A stretch of DNA of 10,107 bases from Lachnospiraceae bacterium (GTDB lineage Bacteria; Bacillota_A; Clostridia; Lachnospirales; Lachnospiraceae). The translations under genes and the position numbers were made by a program. Below, piece after piece: positions 1 to 5,919 of this stretch. The notes under the pieces were generated by a model. It searched no databases. It had not been told where the DNA came from and worked only from the letters and a program-made list of their open reading frames with translations. The stretch covers positions 1-10,107 of the forward strand of contig JAFUEG010000334.1 of assembly GCA_017464045.1 (NCBI GenBank), read 5' to 3'. How positions within the stretch are numbered: position 1 is the first letter of the stretch; each line of letters opens with the position of its first letter.

Positions 1-212
1 GTAGTCTTTTTAATTTCTGATTTAACATCTTCTGTTTTAGCTGCTTCGGTCTTAGGCTCTCCATCACCTGTGGCTGACTTTTTCGAAGTGAGCTTTTCAA
101 CATTTTCAAGCAATTCCACAAGCTCACCCTTCTTTAGAGTTGATATATTTCTAATTCCCTTATCTTTCGCATACTGTCTTAACTCTGCTAACGATGCTTT
201 TTTAAAATCCAT
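1..212 (-). CDS. rho: Transcription termination factor Rho, N-terminal part (cut by window edge)
   Basis: The first 70 codons of a minus-strand gene, running off the left edge. The protein starts MDFKKASLAELRQYAKDKGI and continues through ...STLKKGELVELLEN. This is the small helical Rho_N (SAP-like) module found at the N-terminus of Rho, the hexameric RNA helicase that ends transcription. After about residue 45 it becomes a charged, low-complexity stretch rich in Lys, Glu, Thr and Ala, typical of the insertion that follows Rho_N in many Clostridia. The start ATG (212-210) has a GGAGA ribosome binding site at 221-217, four bases away. The RNA-binding (CSD-like) and ATPase domains that would prove the identity lie outside the window. 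Other proteins can carry a Rho_N/SAP module, so the call is likely but not certain. The gene is divergent from the DUF4364 gene. Confidence 0.72.
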   Translation of the reverse strand, partial: MDFKKASLAELRQYAKDKGIRNISTLKKGELVELLENVEKLTSKKSATGDGEPKTEAAKTEDVKSEIKKT

Positions 213-388
213 TTTTTCTCCTTTTTTGACTAAATTTAATTTTTAACTAGATTAAATCACAAAATAATACATATAATAATTTGTCTCCGGGTATAAGCGG
301 ACGTACGAAATATTATGACCACTTGTCATTTAGATAAATGTATATTAACACATTTTTTTAAGAACGTAAACTAAAAATTAATAATTTC

Positions 389-417
389 TTGCTTTTTACA
401 AGCATTTGTCGTATTAT
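389..417 (+). promoter_or_regulatory. Candidate sigma-A-type promoter for the DUF4364 gene
   Basis: TTGCTT at 389-394, a 17-bp spacer, then TATTAT at 412-417. The -10 matches the consensus at 5 of 6 positions but the -35 at only 3 of 6. Transcription would start near 424, giving a leader of about 43 nt before the ATG at 467. The predicted start point falls inside the perfect palindrome at 421-434, which makes that palindrome a possible operator. Confidence 0.4.
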
Positions 418-420
418 TCT

Positions 421-434
421 ATTTGTCGACAAAT
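421..434. promoter_or_regulatory. Perfect 14-bp palindrome, possible operator
   Basis: ATTTGTCGACAAAT reads identically on both strands. It sits 4 bp after the candidate -10 box, at the predicted transcription start. Its half-site ATTTGTCG also occurs as a direct copy at 404-411, inside the promoter spacer, 17 bp upstream. Paired half-sites across a promoter are typical of repressor binding, but no regulator is known here and the operator role is inference. Confidence 0.35.
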
Positions 435-450
435 TTTTCGGCAAAGTTTT

Positions 451-455
451 GGAGG
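451..455 (+). promoter_or_regulatory. Ribosome binding site that fixes the DUF4364 start
   Basis: GGAGG at 451-455 lies 11 bases before the ATG at 467. The same frame is open from an earlier ATG at 389, but that codon has no ribosome binding site. The 26 extra residues it would add do not resemble the family, whose members begin just before the LYKLIIL segment. The start at 467 is therefore preferred. Confidence 0.75.
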
Positions 456-466
456 TTAAATTTAGT

Positions 467-985
467 ATGGAAGGTTTATTGTTATATAAATTAATAATTC
501 TTTTTATGCTTGACAGAACAGATTACACCATGACTAATACCCTGATATCAGATTTTATTGTAGGTAAAGAGTACACAAATGTGTTTAACCTTCACGAATC
601 ATTGAGTGAACTGATAGATAGCAACTTTATATCTACAGATACAATACGCGACACCATTCACTATAAAATAACCAATCTTGGTGAGGAAGCCCTCTCATAT
701 TTTGAAAACAGACTTCCTTACGCAATTAAGCAAGATATTCTTGAATACTTAAAAAAAGAAAAAATTAATGTAAAAAACGAATCTGAAATTTACGCTGACT
801 ATTATTTCAATGATACAAACTGGTATACAGTTAAATGTGTCATTAAAGACAGGCGTGAAACTCTTATAGACTTGAAATTTGATGTACCTGCCAAATCCCA
901 GGCAGAAACAATCTGTAACAACTGGCGTGCCAAAAGCTCAGGTATATATGACTATCTCGTAAACGAACTCTGGACTTCAGAATAA
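467..985 (+). CDS. DUF4364 family protein (winged-helix-like, function unknown)
   Basis: A 172-residue protein beginning MEGLLLYKLIILFMLDRTDY. The pattern LYKLIIL-MLD-----LTN--ISDFI, then a YTN-FNL---LSELIDS-FI segment, ETIR/DTIRDT-HY-IT--GEEAL, ending with KSQAETICNNWR---IYDYLVNEL, is that of the DUF4364 family, which is common in Lachnospiraceae and other Clostridia. The first about 90 residues look like a winged helix (PadR/MarR-like layout: helices, then a HYKITNLGEEAL wing). The rest is a mixed alpha/beta domain of unknown role. The length matches the family. It has no signal peptide or convincing membrane segment; the hydrophobic N-terminus LYKLIILFML is part of the first helix. It is a single gene, divergent from rho and convergent with engB. 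A DNA-binding role is suggested by the fold resemblance only. Confidence 0.8.
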   Translation: MEGLLLYKLIILFMLDRTDYTMTNTLISDFIVGKEYTNVFNLHESLSELIDSNFISTDTIRDTIHYKITNLGEEALSYFENRLPYAIKQDILEYLKKEKINVKNESEIYADYYFNDTNWYTVKCVIKDRRETLIDLKFDVPAKSQAETICNNWRAKSSGIYDYLVNELWTSE

Positions 986-988
986 AGT

Positions 989-1223
989 AACAGGCGTGAG
1001 CCTTATCTCATAATATAAACAGGTGGTTGTGATAGCTATCCATCGATTTGTTAAATCAAAGCACTCAAATTCTTTATATGTGCACGAAATCGAAAACTCG
1101 CTTCGCTCAAACAGTTCGATTTCTGAGCACATATATGCGAATTATCGTTTTTGATTTTAAACAAATCGGGATAACTGCTATCACAACCATCTGTTATATT
1201 ATAAAACAAGGCTCACGCCCGTT
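989..1223. repeat. Large imperfect palindrome (MITE-like or double terminator) between convergent genes
   Basis: Nearly the whole gap between the DUF4364 gene and engB folds back on itself. The outer arms GGCGTGAGCCTT (993-1004) and AAGGCTCACGCC (1208-1219) match perfectly. Moving inwards, ATAATATAAACAGGTGGTTGTGATAGC-type sequence (from about 1010) pairs with its complement ending at about 1202. Further in, CGATTTGTT (1044-1052) pairs with AACAAATCG, then ATATGTGC (1076-1083) with GCACATAT (1127-1134), and GAAATCGA (1086-1093) with TCGATTTC (1116-1123). The centre holds CTCGCTTCGCTC. An RNA from either strand would form a hairpin about 100 bp long. No strong U-run follows on either side, so a MITE-like origin is as likely as a terminator. 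There is no coding capacity and no clear target-site duplication. Confidence 0.75.
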
Positions 1224-1805
1224 TTATATGCGGCTGTTGATTAGTTCCCAGATTTCATCTACACCCTGTTTGGTTACTGATGAAAATGGAATTATTGTAT
1301 CCTCTGTACTCATGCCAAGCTTTAATCTGATTGCTTTAAGATTTTTTAAAAGCTGGCTTCTTTTTATTTTGTCAAGTTTTGTAGCTATGATAACAGGTTC
1401 AAAACCGTTTTCCACTATCCAATTATACATGGTGACATCATTTTCTCCGGGATCATGCCTTATATCAACCAACAAAAATACCAGCTTAAGCTGATTTGAT
1501 TTATGGAGGTACTTTTCTATCATCTTGCCCCATTTATTTCTTATTTCCTGGGATACCTTAGCGTAACCATATCCCGGAAGGTCAACAAAATATAACGATT
1601 TATTAATATTATAAAAATTAATCGTCTGTGTTTTTCCCGGTGAAGACGAAGTCCTCGCAAGTGATTTTCTGTTTAAAAGTCCATTGATAAGTGATGACTT
1701 TCCAACGTTTGATTTTCCTGCAAAGGCTATCTCAGGCAGCTCATTGTCTGGTAATTTACTTGTTATTCCGCAAACTGTCTCCAGTTCAGCACTTTTAATA
1801 ACCAT
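1224..1805 (-). CDS. engB: Ribosome biogenesis GTP-binding protein EngB (YsxC/YihA)
   Basis: A 193-residue TRAFAC-class GTPase required for assembly of the 50S ribosomal subunit. Visible motifs: G1 P-loop GKSNVGKS (residues 30-37), G2 region SSSPGKTQTINFY (53-65) including the conserved Thr, G3 DLPGYGYA (75-82), G4 TKLD (142-145) and G5 FSSVTK (174-179). The W-G--IE-YL segment after G3 is typical of EngB. The length fits the family (about 195-200). I chose the ATG at 1805-1803 (MVIKSAELETV), preceded by a weak purine-rich site AGAAGAGAGA (1820-1811). The frame stays open to 1871, but those 22 extra residues are mostly encoded by the adjoining REP-like repeat and do not match the family. Most Firmicutes have engB right after lon in a tig/clpX/lon cluster. 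Here the repeat separates it from clpX. Confidence 0.95.
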   Translation of the reverse strand: MVIKSAELETVCGITSKLPDNELPEIAFAGKSNVGKSSLINGLLNRKSLARTSSSPGKTQTINFYNINKSLYFVDLPGYGYAKVSQEIRNKWGKMIEKYLHKSNQLKLVFLLVDIRHDPGENDVTMYNWIVENGFEPVIIATKLDKIKRSQLLKNLKAIRLKLGMSTEDTIIPFSSVTKQGVDEIWELINSRI

Positions 1806-1840
1806 TTCTTTCTCTCTTCTATTTTTTCTCACCAAAAAAC

Positions 1841-2016
1841 GTGTTACCATGGACGGTTCTCGGTGATACACTTTTTATATAAAAAATATTTTATACTGTA
1901 TGTTAAAATGTGCAAAGCATGGCGTTAAGCAACACGCGCCATGCGTGTACATTTTTACATACATTTAAATCATACATAAAAAGTGTGTCACCGAGGTCCG
2001 TCCCCCCAGTGACACC
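1841..2016. repeat. REP-like palindromic element between clpX and engB
   Basis: A near-palindrome of about 175 bp. GTGTTACC (1841-1848) faces GTGACAC (2009-2015). GGACGG (1851-1856) pairs with CCGTCC (1998-2003). CTCGGTGATACACTTTTTAT (1860-1879) pairs, with one mismatch, with the segment at about 1977-1995. TGTATGTTAAAATGT pairs with ACATTTTTACATACA. The core stem is GCATGGCG (1917-1924) with CGCCATGC (1937-1944) around a 12-nt loop. The outer motif, read on the minus strand as GTGTCAC...GGGGGACGG..CTCGGTGACAC, resembles repeats associated with REP-associated tyrosine (Y1) transposases in Clostridia; this is from memory of the family, not a search. The element starts within 4 bp of the clpX stop. 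No transposase is present in the window. Confidence 0.7.
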
Positions 2017-2019
2017 TTT

Positions 2020-3312
2020 TTATGCTATGCTATCGGTACTATGCCTTACATGACGTCTGAAGTTAGCCTTTTTTGCTCTTGGCTCATCAGAATATGTTAT
2101 GATAGGATCAGCTCCCTCGGCAACAACATCCTTGGTGATAACGCATTTTGTTATATACTCATCAGACGGTATCTCATACATAAGATCTGTTATAGCTTTC
2201 TCTATAATAGCTCTTAAACCTCTGGCACCGGTTTTTCTGGTCATTGCCTCTTTTGCTATCTCTCTTAATGCTTCATCTTCAAATTCAAGTTCAACGCCAT
2301 CAAGTTCAAACAGTTTAATATACTGCTTGCATATAGCGCTCTTAGGCTCAGAAAGAATTTTAACCAGTGCATCTTCATCAAGTAAATCAAGTGATACTGA
2401 AACAGGAACTCGACCAACAAATTCAGGTATAAGGCCATATTTTACATAATCTTCAGGCAGAACCTTCTTAAGTATCTCACTTGGATTCTCCTTATAATCA
2501 AGATTAAGATCAGCATTAAATCCGATTGACTTCTGGCCTATTCTGCTTTCGATAATCTTATCCATACCCTCGAAAGCACCACCACAGATAAATAAAATAT
2601 TTGTAGTATCAATTTGTATAAACTCCTGTTGCGGGTGTTTACGTCCACCTTGTGGGGGAACGGAAGCTACAGTACCTTCAATTATCTTGAGCAAAGCCTG
2701 CTGAACTCCCTCACCTGATACATCTCTGGTAATTGAAACATTTTCAGACTTCTTAGTGATTTTATCAATCTCATCTATATATATTATTCCATACTGAGCT
2801 CTGTCAATATCATAGTCTGCAGCCTGTATAAGCTTAAGCAAGATATTTTCTACGTCCTCACCAACATAACCTGCCTCAGTAAGTGCCGTTGCATCAGCTA
2901 TCGCAAATGGTACATTTAAAAGCTTGGCAAGAGTCTGTGCAAGATATGTCTTACCTGAACCTGTAGGACCAATCATAATTATATTACTTTTTTGAAGCTC
3001 TACATCAAAATCCTTTTCAGCAAGAATTCTCTTGTAATGGTTATATACTGCAACTGAAAGAACCTTTTTTGCAGTCTCCTGCCCAATAACATAATCATCA
3101 AGAAAATCCTTGATTTCCTTTGGTGTAAGCAAATTGATATCTGTATCAATCATTTCGTTATCGAATTCATCCTGAATTATCTCTGAACATATATCAATAC
3201 ACTCATCACATATGTAGACATTAGGACCGGCAATAAGCTTTCTAACCTGCTCCTGACTCTTATTACAAAATGAACATCTTAATTTTTTTCTATCGTCAAT
3301 ACGATTAGCCAT
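2020..3312 (-). CDS. clpX: ATP-dependent Clp protease ATP-binding subunit ClpX
   Basis: A 430-residue AAA+ unfoldase that recognises tagged or misfolded proteins, unfolds them and threads them into ClpP. The N-terminal zinc domain has Cys13, Cys16, Cys35 and Cys38. Walker A is GPTGSGKT (115-122), the GYVG pore loop is at 148-151 and Walker B is IIYIDEID (176-183). The RKH substrate loop is at 224-226. The IGF tripeptide that docks on ClpP is at 263-265, which shows this is a ClpP-partner ClpX. Sensor 2 is in TGARGLRAI near residue 365. Length is normal and all key residues are present. The ATG is preceded by AGAGGTG (3323-3317). It lies 18 bp after clpP, so the two are co-transcribed and probably made in matched amounts. 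The stop codon is immediately followed by the REP-like repeat, with no classic terminator. Confidence 0.98.
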   Translation of the reverse strand: MANRIDDRKKLRCSFCNKSQEQVRKLIAGPNVYICDECIDICSEIIQDEFDNEMIDTDINLLTPKEIKDFLDDYVIGQETAKKVLSVAVYNHYKRILAEKDFDVELQKSNIIMIGPTGSGKTYLAQTLAKLLNVPFAIADATALTEAGYVGEDVENILLKLIQAADYDIDRAQYGIIYIDEIDKITKKSENVSITRDVSGEGVQQALLKIIEGTVASVPPQGGRKHPQQEFIQIDTTNILFICGGAFEGMDKIIESRIGQKSIGFNADLNLDYKENPSEILKKVLPEDYVKYGLIPEFVGRVPVSVSLDLLDEDALVKILSEPKSAICKQYIKLFELDGVELEFEDEALREIAKEAMTRKTGARGLRAIIEKAITDLMYEIPSDEYITKCVITKDVVAEGADPIITYSDEPRAKKANFRRHVRHSTDSIA

Positions 3313-3330
3313 ATGACACCTCTTTAAAAA

Positions 3331-3912
3331 TTATCTACTTTCCATAATATGATCTATTAACCCATAATCCAAAGCTTCCTGAGCGCTAAGGAAATTATCT
3401 CTCTCTGTATCCTGTTCAATAATTTCAAGCGGCTTTCCGGTAGCTTCGCTTAACATCTGATTGAGTCTTGCTCTTGTTCTGATTATATGATCAGCATGAA
3501 TCTTTATATCGGTTGCCTGACCCTTTGTACCGCCAAGAGGCTGGTGAATCATTATCTCTGAATTAGGAAGTGCATATCTCTTTCCCTTTGTACCACCGGC
3601 AAGCAAAAATGCTCCCATACTTGCCGCCATACCAACACAGATAGTTGATACATCACACTTGATATACTTCATTGTATCATAAATACCAAGTCCTGCACTT
3701 ACAGAACCTCCCGGACTATTGATATACAAGCTTATGTCCTTTGTAGTATCCTCTGACTCAAGGAATAAAAGCTGTGCAATTACAAGACTTGCTGTCTGAT
3801 CATTAACTTCATCACTTAAAAAAATAATTCTTTCTTTTAATAATCTTGAGTAAATATCATAAGAGCGCTCGCCTCTGCTGGTCTGCTCTATGACATAAGG
3901 TACCAATGCCAT
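3331..3912 (-). CDS. clpP: ATP-dependent Clp protease proteolytic subunit ClpP
   Basis: A 193-residue serine peptidase that forms the double-heptamer barrel into which ClpX feeds substrates. The catalytic triad is complete: Ser98 (in GMAASMGA), His123 (in MIHQPLGG) and Asp172 (in TERDNF), the same numbering as in Bacillus subtilis ClpP. The oxyanion/strand segment [15 protein letters not shown] (65-79) and the axial-loop region near the N-terminus ([18 protein letters not shown]) are intact. The ATG at 3912 follows GGGAGGT (3925-3919) at 6 bases. It sits 55 bp downstream of tig without an intervening terminator hairpin and 18 bp upstream of clpX, so it is the middle gene of a tig-clpP-clpX unit. 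Nothing unusual. Confidence 0.98.
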   Translation of the reverse strand: MALVPYVIEQTSRGERSYDIYSRLLKERIIFLSDEVNDQTASLVIAQLLFLESEDTTKDISLYINSPGGSVSAGLGIYDTMKYIKCDVSTICVGMAASMGAFLLAGGTKGKRYALPNSEIMIHQPLGGTKGQATDIKIHADHIIRTRARLNQMLSEATGKPLEIIEQDTERDNFLSAQEALDYGLIDHIMESR

Positions 3913-3967
3913 AACTTTACCTCCCTGTATGAAATAAAAAAATAAAAATTATATAACTAACTGTTTT

Positions 3968-5254
3968 TTATACTTCCTTACAATTTTCAACGATAAGTTT
4001 TAATGCTTCCTTAGCTGCTATATCACGCTTAAGAGCATCCATTTCCTTATCTCCCATCAAATCTTTAAGTTTGTCAACCTCCATCTGATAGTTTTCAGCC
4101 ATTCTCTTCAATTCTTCATCAACTGCTTCATCAGTAGGAACAATATTTTCAGCTTCAACAACTGCATCAAGAACAAGACCAGCCTTAATTCTTGCAATTG
4201 CATCAGGCTTAATCTTTTCCATAAGTTCTTCCTTTGTAGTTCCTGTAAGCTTAAGATACTGCTCAATATTTAATCCCTGATACATCATACTCTGAGCAGT
4301 TTCATCGTACATCTGCTCCTGATTGTACTTAATCATAGCCTCCGGAATTTCAACATCCGAATTTTCAGCTATCTTATCAACAAGCTTATTCTCCTTTTCT
4401 GTCTTTGCACTTCTTTCCTTCTTTGCCTGAAGCATTTTCTTAGTATCTTCCTTGTACTCATCAAATGTATCAAACTCAGATACTTCTTCTGCAAATTCAT
4501 CATCAAGCTCAGGGAGCTCAATAGCATTGATTCCAAGAAGCTCACACTTAAACACTGCAGGCTTTCCGGCAAGGTCAGCAGCCTGATAATCCTCAGGGAA
4601 TGTTACATTTACATCAAATTTATCTCCAATGTTTTTACCAACTATCTGATCCTCGAAACCTTCAATAAATGTATGTGAACCAAGGGTAAGTTTATAGTTC
4701 TCACCCTTACCGCCTTCAAATGGCTCGTCGTTCATATAACCATCAAAGTTGATTGTAACCTCATCATCAAGTTTTGCAGCTCTATCCTCAACAGGTACTG
4801 AACGAGAATTTTCTTTCTGTGCCTTCAATATCTCAGCCATAACCTCATCTTCGGAAACCTCAGTATCAATCTTCTCGATTTCAACACCCTTATACTCACC
4901 AAGCTTTATCTCAGGCTTAATCGCTACAAGTGCAGTAAATATAAAAGGCTTACCTTTTTCAATCTGCTCAACATCAATCTCAGGATTTGATGTAATCTCT
5001 TCTTCACATGCCTCTACTTCTTTTGGATAGTACTCATTTATAAGTGCATTGGCTGCATCCTCATAAAATATCTCAGGTCCGTACATCTTCTCGATAAACG
5101 CCTGAGGAACCTTACCCTTTCTAAAACCAGGTACTGAAAATTTACTTTTCTGCTTATTGTATGCAGTTGTTGTTGCCTTAGTAAACTCTTCAGCCGATAC
5201 CTCTATGGTAAGCTTAGCCATACTTCCTTCTAACTTTTCTACTGATAAACTCAT
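3968..5254 (-). CDS. tig: Trigger factor, ribosome-bound chaperone and peptidyl-prolyl isomerase
   Basis: A 428-residue chaperone that sits at the ribosome exit tunnel. The ribosome-binding domain carries the signature GFRKGKVP (43-50). The FKBP-type PPIase domain covers about residues 155-245, with GYM-DEPFEGG (172-182) and FIEGFEDQIVG (196-206). The helical C-terminal chaperone arms follow (about 250-428), including ...YNQEQMYDETAQSMMYQGL. Length is typical. The start ATG at 5254 is placed by AGGAGGA (5268-5262) with a 7-base spacer, and the N-terminus MSLSVEKLEGSMAKLTIEV aligns with the family start. A sigma-A promoter lies just upstream (5319-5347), making this the first gene of tig-clpP-clpX. 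Confidence 0.98.
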   Translation of the reverse strand: MSLSVEKLEGSMAKLTIEVSAEEFTKATTTAYNKQKSKFSVPGFRKGKVPQAFIEKMYGPEIFYEDAANALINEYYPKEVEACEEEITSNPEIDVEQIEKGKPFIFTALVAIKPEIKLGEYKGVEIEKIDTEVSEDEVMAEILKAQKENSRSVPVEDRAAKLDDEVTINFDGYMNDEPFEGGKGENYKLTLGSHTFIEGFEDQIVGKNIGDKFDVNVTFPEDYQAADLAGKPAVFKCELLGINAIELPELDDEFAEEVSEFDTFDEYKEDTKKMLQAKKERSAKTEKENKLVDKIAENSDVEIPEAMIKYNQEQMYDETAQSMMYQGLNIEQYLKLTGTTKEELMEKIKPDAIARIKAGLVLDAVVEAENIVPTDEAVDEELKRMAENYQMEVDKLKDLMGDKEMDALKRDIAAKEALKLIVENCKEV

Positions 5255-5318
5255 TTGTTTTTCCTCCTACTATTATGCATTTAAGAACACTTATGTAAAT
5301 AAAAACGCTATTCATCAG

Positions 5319-5347
5319 ATTATAACACAAGAAATATCTTTCGTCCA
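5319..5347 (-). promoter_or_regulatory. tig: Sigma-A-type promoter of the tig-clpP-clpX operon
   Basis: Read on the minus strand: TGGACG (5347-5342; 4 of 6 matches to TTGACA), a 17-bp spacer, then a perfect TATAAT (5324-5319). Transcription should start near 5312, giving a leader of about 58 nt. No CtsR-type tandem heptad operator or CIRCE inverted repeat overlaps it, so heat-shock control by those repressors is not evident. Confidence 0.7.
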
Positions 5348-5426
5348 TATTTTTAAGAAAAATTATCAGGAGCAAAAAACTTAAAACACATATATTTATA
5401 ACACATACATGTTATACCGAAAAAAT

Positions 5427-5537
5427 AAGGTCTGTTTATATATTATGCAATTATTGAACTACTAATACTTCTTGCCGTCCGACATATATTTATACCAAAC
5501 GACCGTAAATCCATAATTACATATATAAACAGACCTT
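5427..5537 (-). terminator. Inverted repeat after the SASP gene (long-loop terminator or small palindromic element)
   Basis: A perfect 17-bp inverted repeat: AAGGTCTGTTTATATAT at 5427-5443 and its complement at 5521-5537, enclosing 77 bp. Pairing can extend inwards after a 3-4 nt bulge through GCAATTAT (5448-5455) with ATAATTAC (5513-5520). On the minus strand the closing arm is followed by TTATTTTTT, as expected for an intrinsic terminator 3' of the SASP gene. On the plus strand only TTTT follows. The interior is longer and more GC-rich (GCCGTCCGAC near 5474-5483) than a normal terminator loop. A structured RNA or a MITE-like insertion is therefore an alternative. Confidence 0.55.
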
Positions 5538-5559
5538 TTGGAATTCTAATGCCGGTATA

Positions 5560-5769
5560 TTACTTACCTGACATCTGCTGCTCCTGCTTCTTGATCATCT
5601 GTCTAACCATCTCGCCACCAATTGAACCTGACTCACGAGAAGTTAAATCACCATTGTAACCCTGCTTAAGGTTAACACCAAGTTCATTAGCAACTTCCAT
5701 CTTAAACTTATTCATAGCGTCCTTAGCTTCTGCACCACTTGCATAGCTGTTTGAATTAGAATTTGTCAT
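5560..5769 (-). CDS. Small acid-soluble spore protein, alpha/beta type
   Basis: A 69-residue DNA-binding protein that coats the chromosome in the developing spore, protects it from UV and heat, and is degraded at germination. Diagnostic features: FKMEVANELGV (22-32), which contains the site where the germination protease GPR cuts (after Glu25), followed by LKQGYNGDLTSRESG and SIGGEMVRQMIKK (34-61), the most conserved signature of the family. The length is typical of the family and there are no Cys residues. The ATG at 5769 follows a strong CGGAGGTA (5784-5777). It is monocistronic: the surface-protein terminator lies upstream and an inverted repeat lies downstream. Forespore (sigma-G) expression is expected for the family. 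I could not place a convincing sigma-G box in the 64-bp upstream gap; a TATAAT at 5826-5821 is present but would put its -35 inside the terminator. Confidence 0.96.
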   Translation of the reverse strand: MTNSNSNSYASGAEAKDAMNKFKMEVANELGVNLKQGYNGDLTSRESGSIGGEMVRQMIKKQEQQMSGK

Positions 5770-5833
5770 AATAACATACCTCCGTTTAATTAAAAGACAT
5801 TTTGTTGTCTTAGGTATATTATTATACTTATTT

Positions 5834-5877
5834 AAAAAAATATAACCGGTAAATTATGGAAATTTATCGGTTATATT
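5834..5877 (-). terminator. Intrinsic terminator of the surface-protein gene
   Basis: A 17-bp stem formed by 5839-5855 and 5861-5877 with one G-U pair and a 5-nt loop, followed on the minus strand by a T-run (A-run at 5834-5840 on plus). It starts 43 nt after the stop codon of the surface protein and ends before the SASP promoter region, so it insulates the SASP gene from read-through. Confidence 0.85.
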
Positions 5878-5919
5878 CTGATATTTACGCTATCAAGTTT
5901 TAAATCAATTTAATAGTCA

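Larger units (their letters stand above)
213..466. promoter_or_regulatory. Divergent intergenic region between rho and the DUF4364 gene
   Basis: A 254-bp AT-rich region without a supportable gene. It must contain the promoters of both divergent genes. On the plus strand a plausible promoter lies at 389-417. On the minus strand I could not pick a convincing -35/-10 pair for rho. Two small symmetrical motifs are visible: ATGAC-5nt-GTCAT at 315-329 and ATTTGTCGACAAAT at 421-434. A slightly GC-richer patch at 283-305 (containing TCCGGGTATAAGCGGA) can form a short stem and would fall in the rho leader if rho is transcribed from upstream of it. No function is assigned. Confidence 0.5.

Noticed and set aside
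389..466. Longer N-terminus for the DUF4364 protein from the ATG at 389
   Set aside because: No ribosome binding site, overlaps the candidate promoter and palindrome, and the extra residues do not fit the family. GGAGG before 467 marks the better start.
1048..1494. Open frame of 148 codons on the plus strand
   Set aside because: It covers the palindrome and then runs antisense to engB, has no ribosome binding site and resembles no protein family.
4749..5030. Plus-strand Ser-rich frame within tig, and similar frames at 2099-2449, 5157-5384 and 7766-7954
   Set aside because: All are antisense to well-supported genes, lack ribosome binding sites and have the Ser/Ile-rich composition typical of antisense reading of AT-rich genes.
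5382..5412. Two AACACATA copies near 5390 and 5405 considered as a direct-repeat regulatory site
   Set aside because: Short, AT-rich and easily due to chance; upstream of the promoter with no further support.
5255..5426. CtsR or CIRCE heat-shock operator upstream of tig
   Set aside because: I looked for tandem GGTCAAA-type heptads and for a TTAGCACTC-N9-GAGTGCTAA inverted repeat and saw neither.
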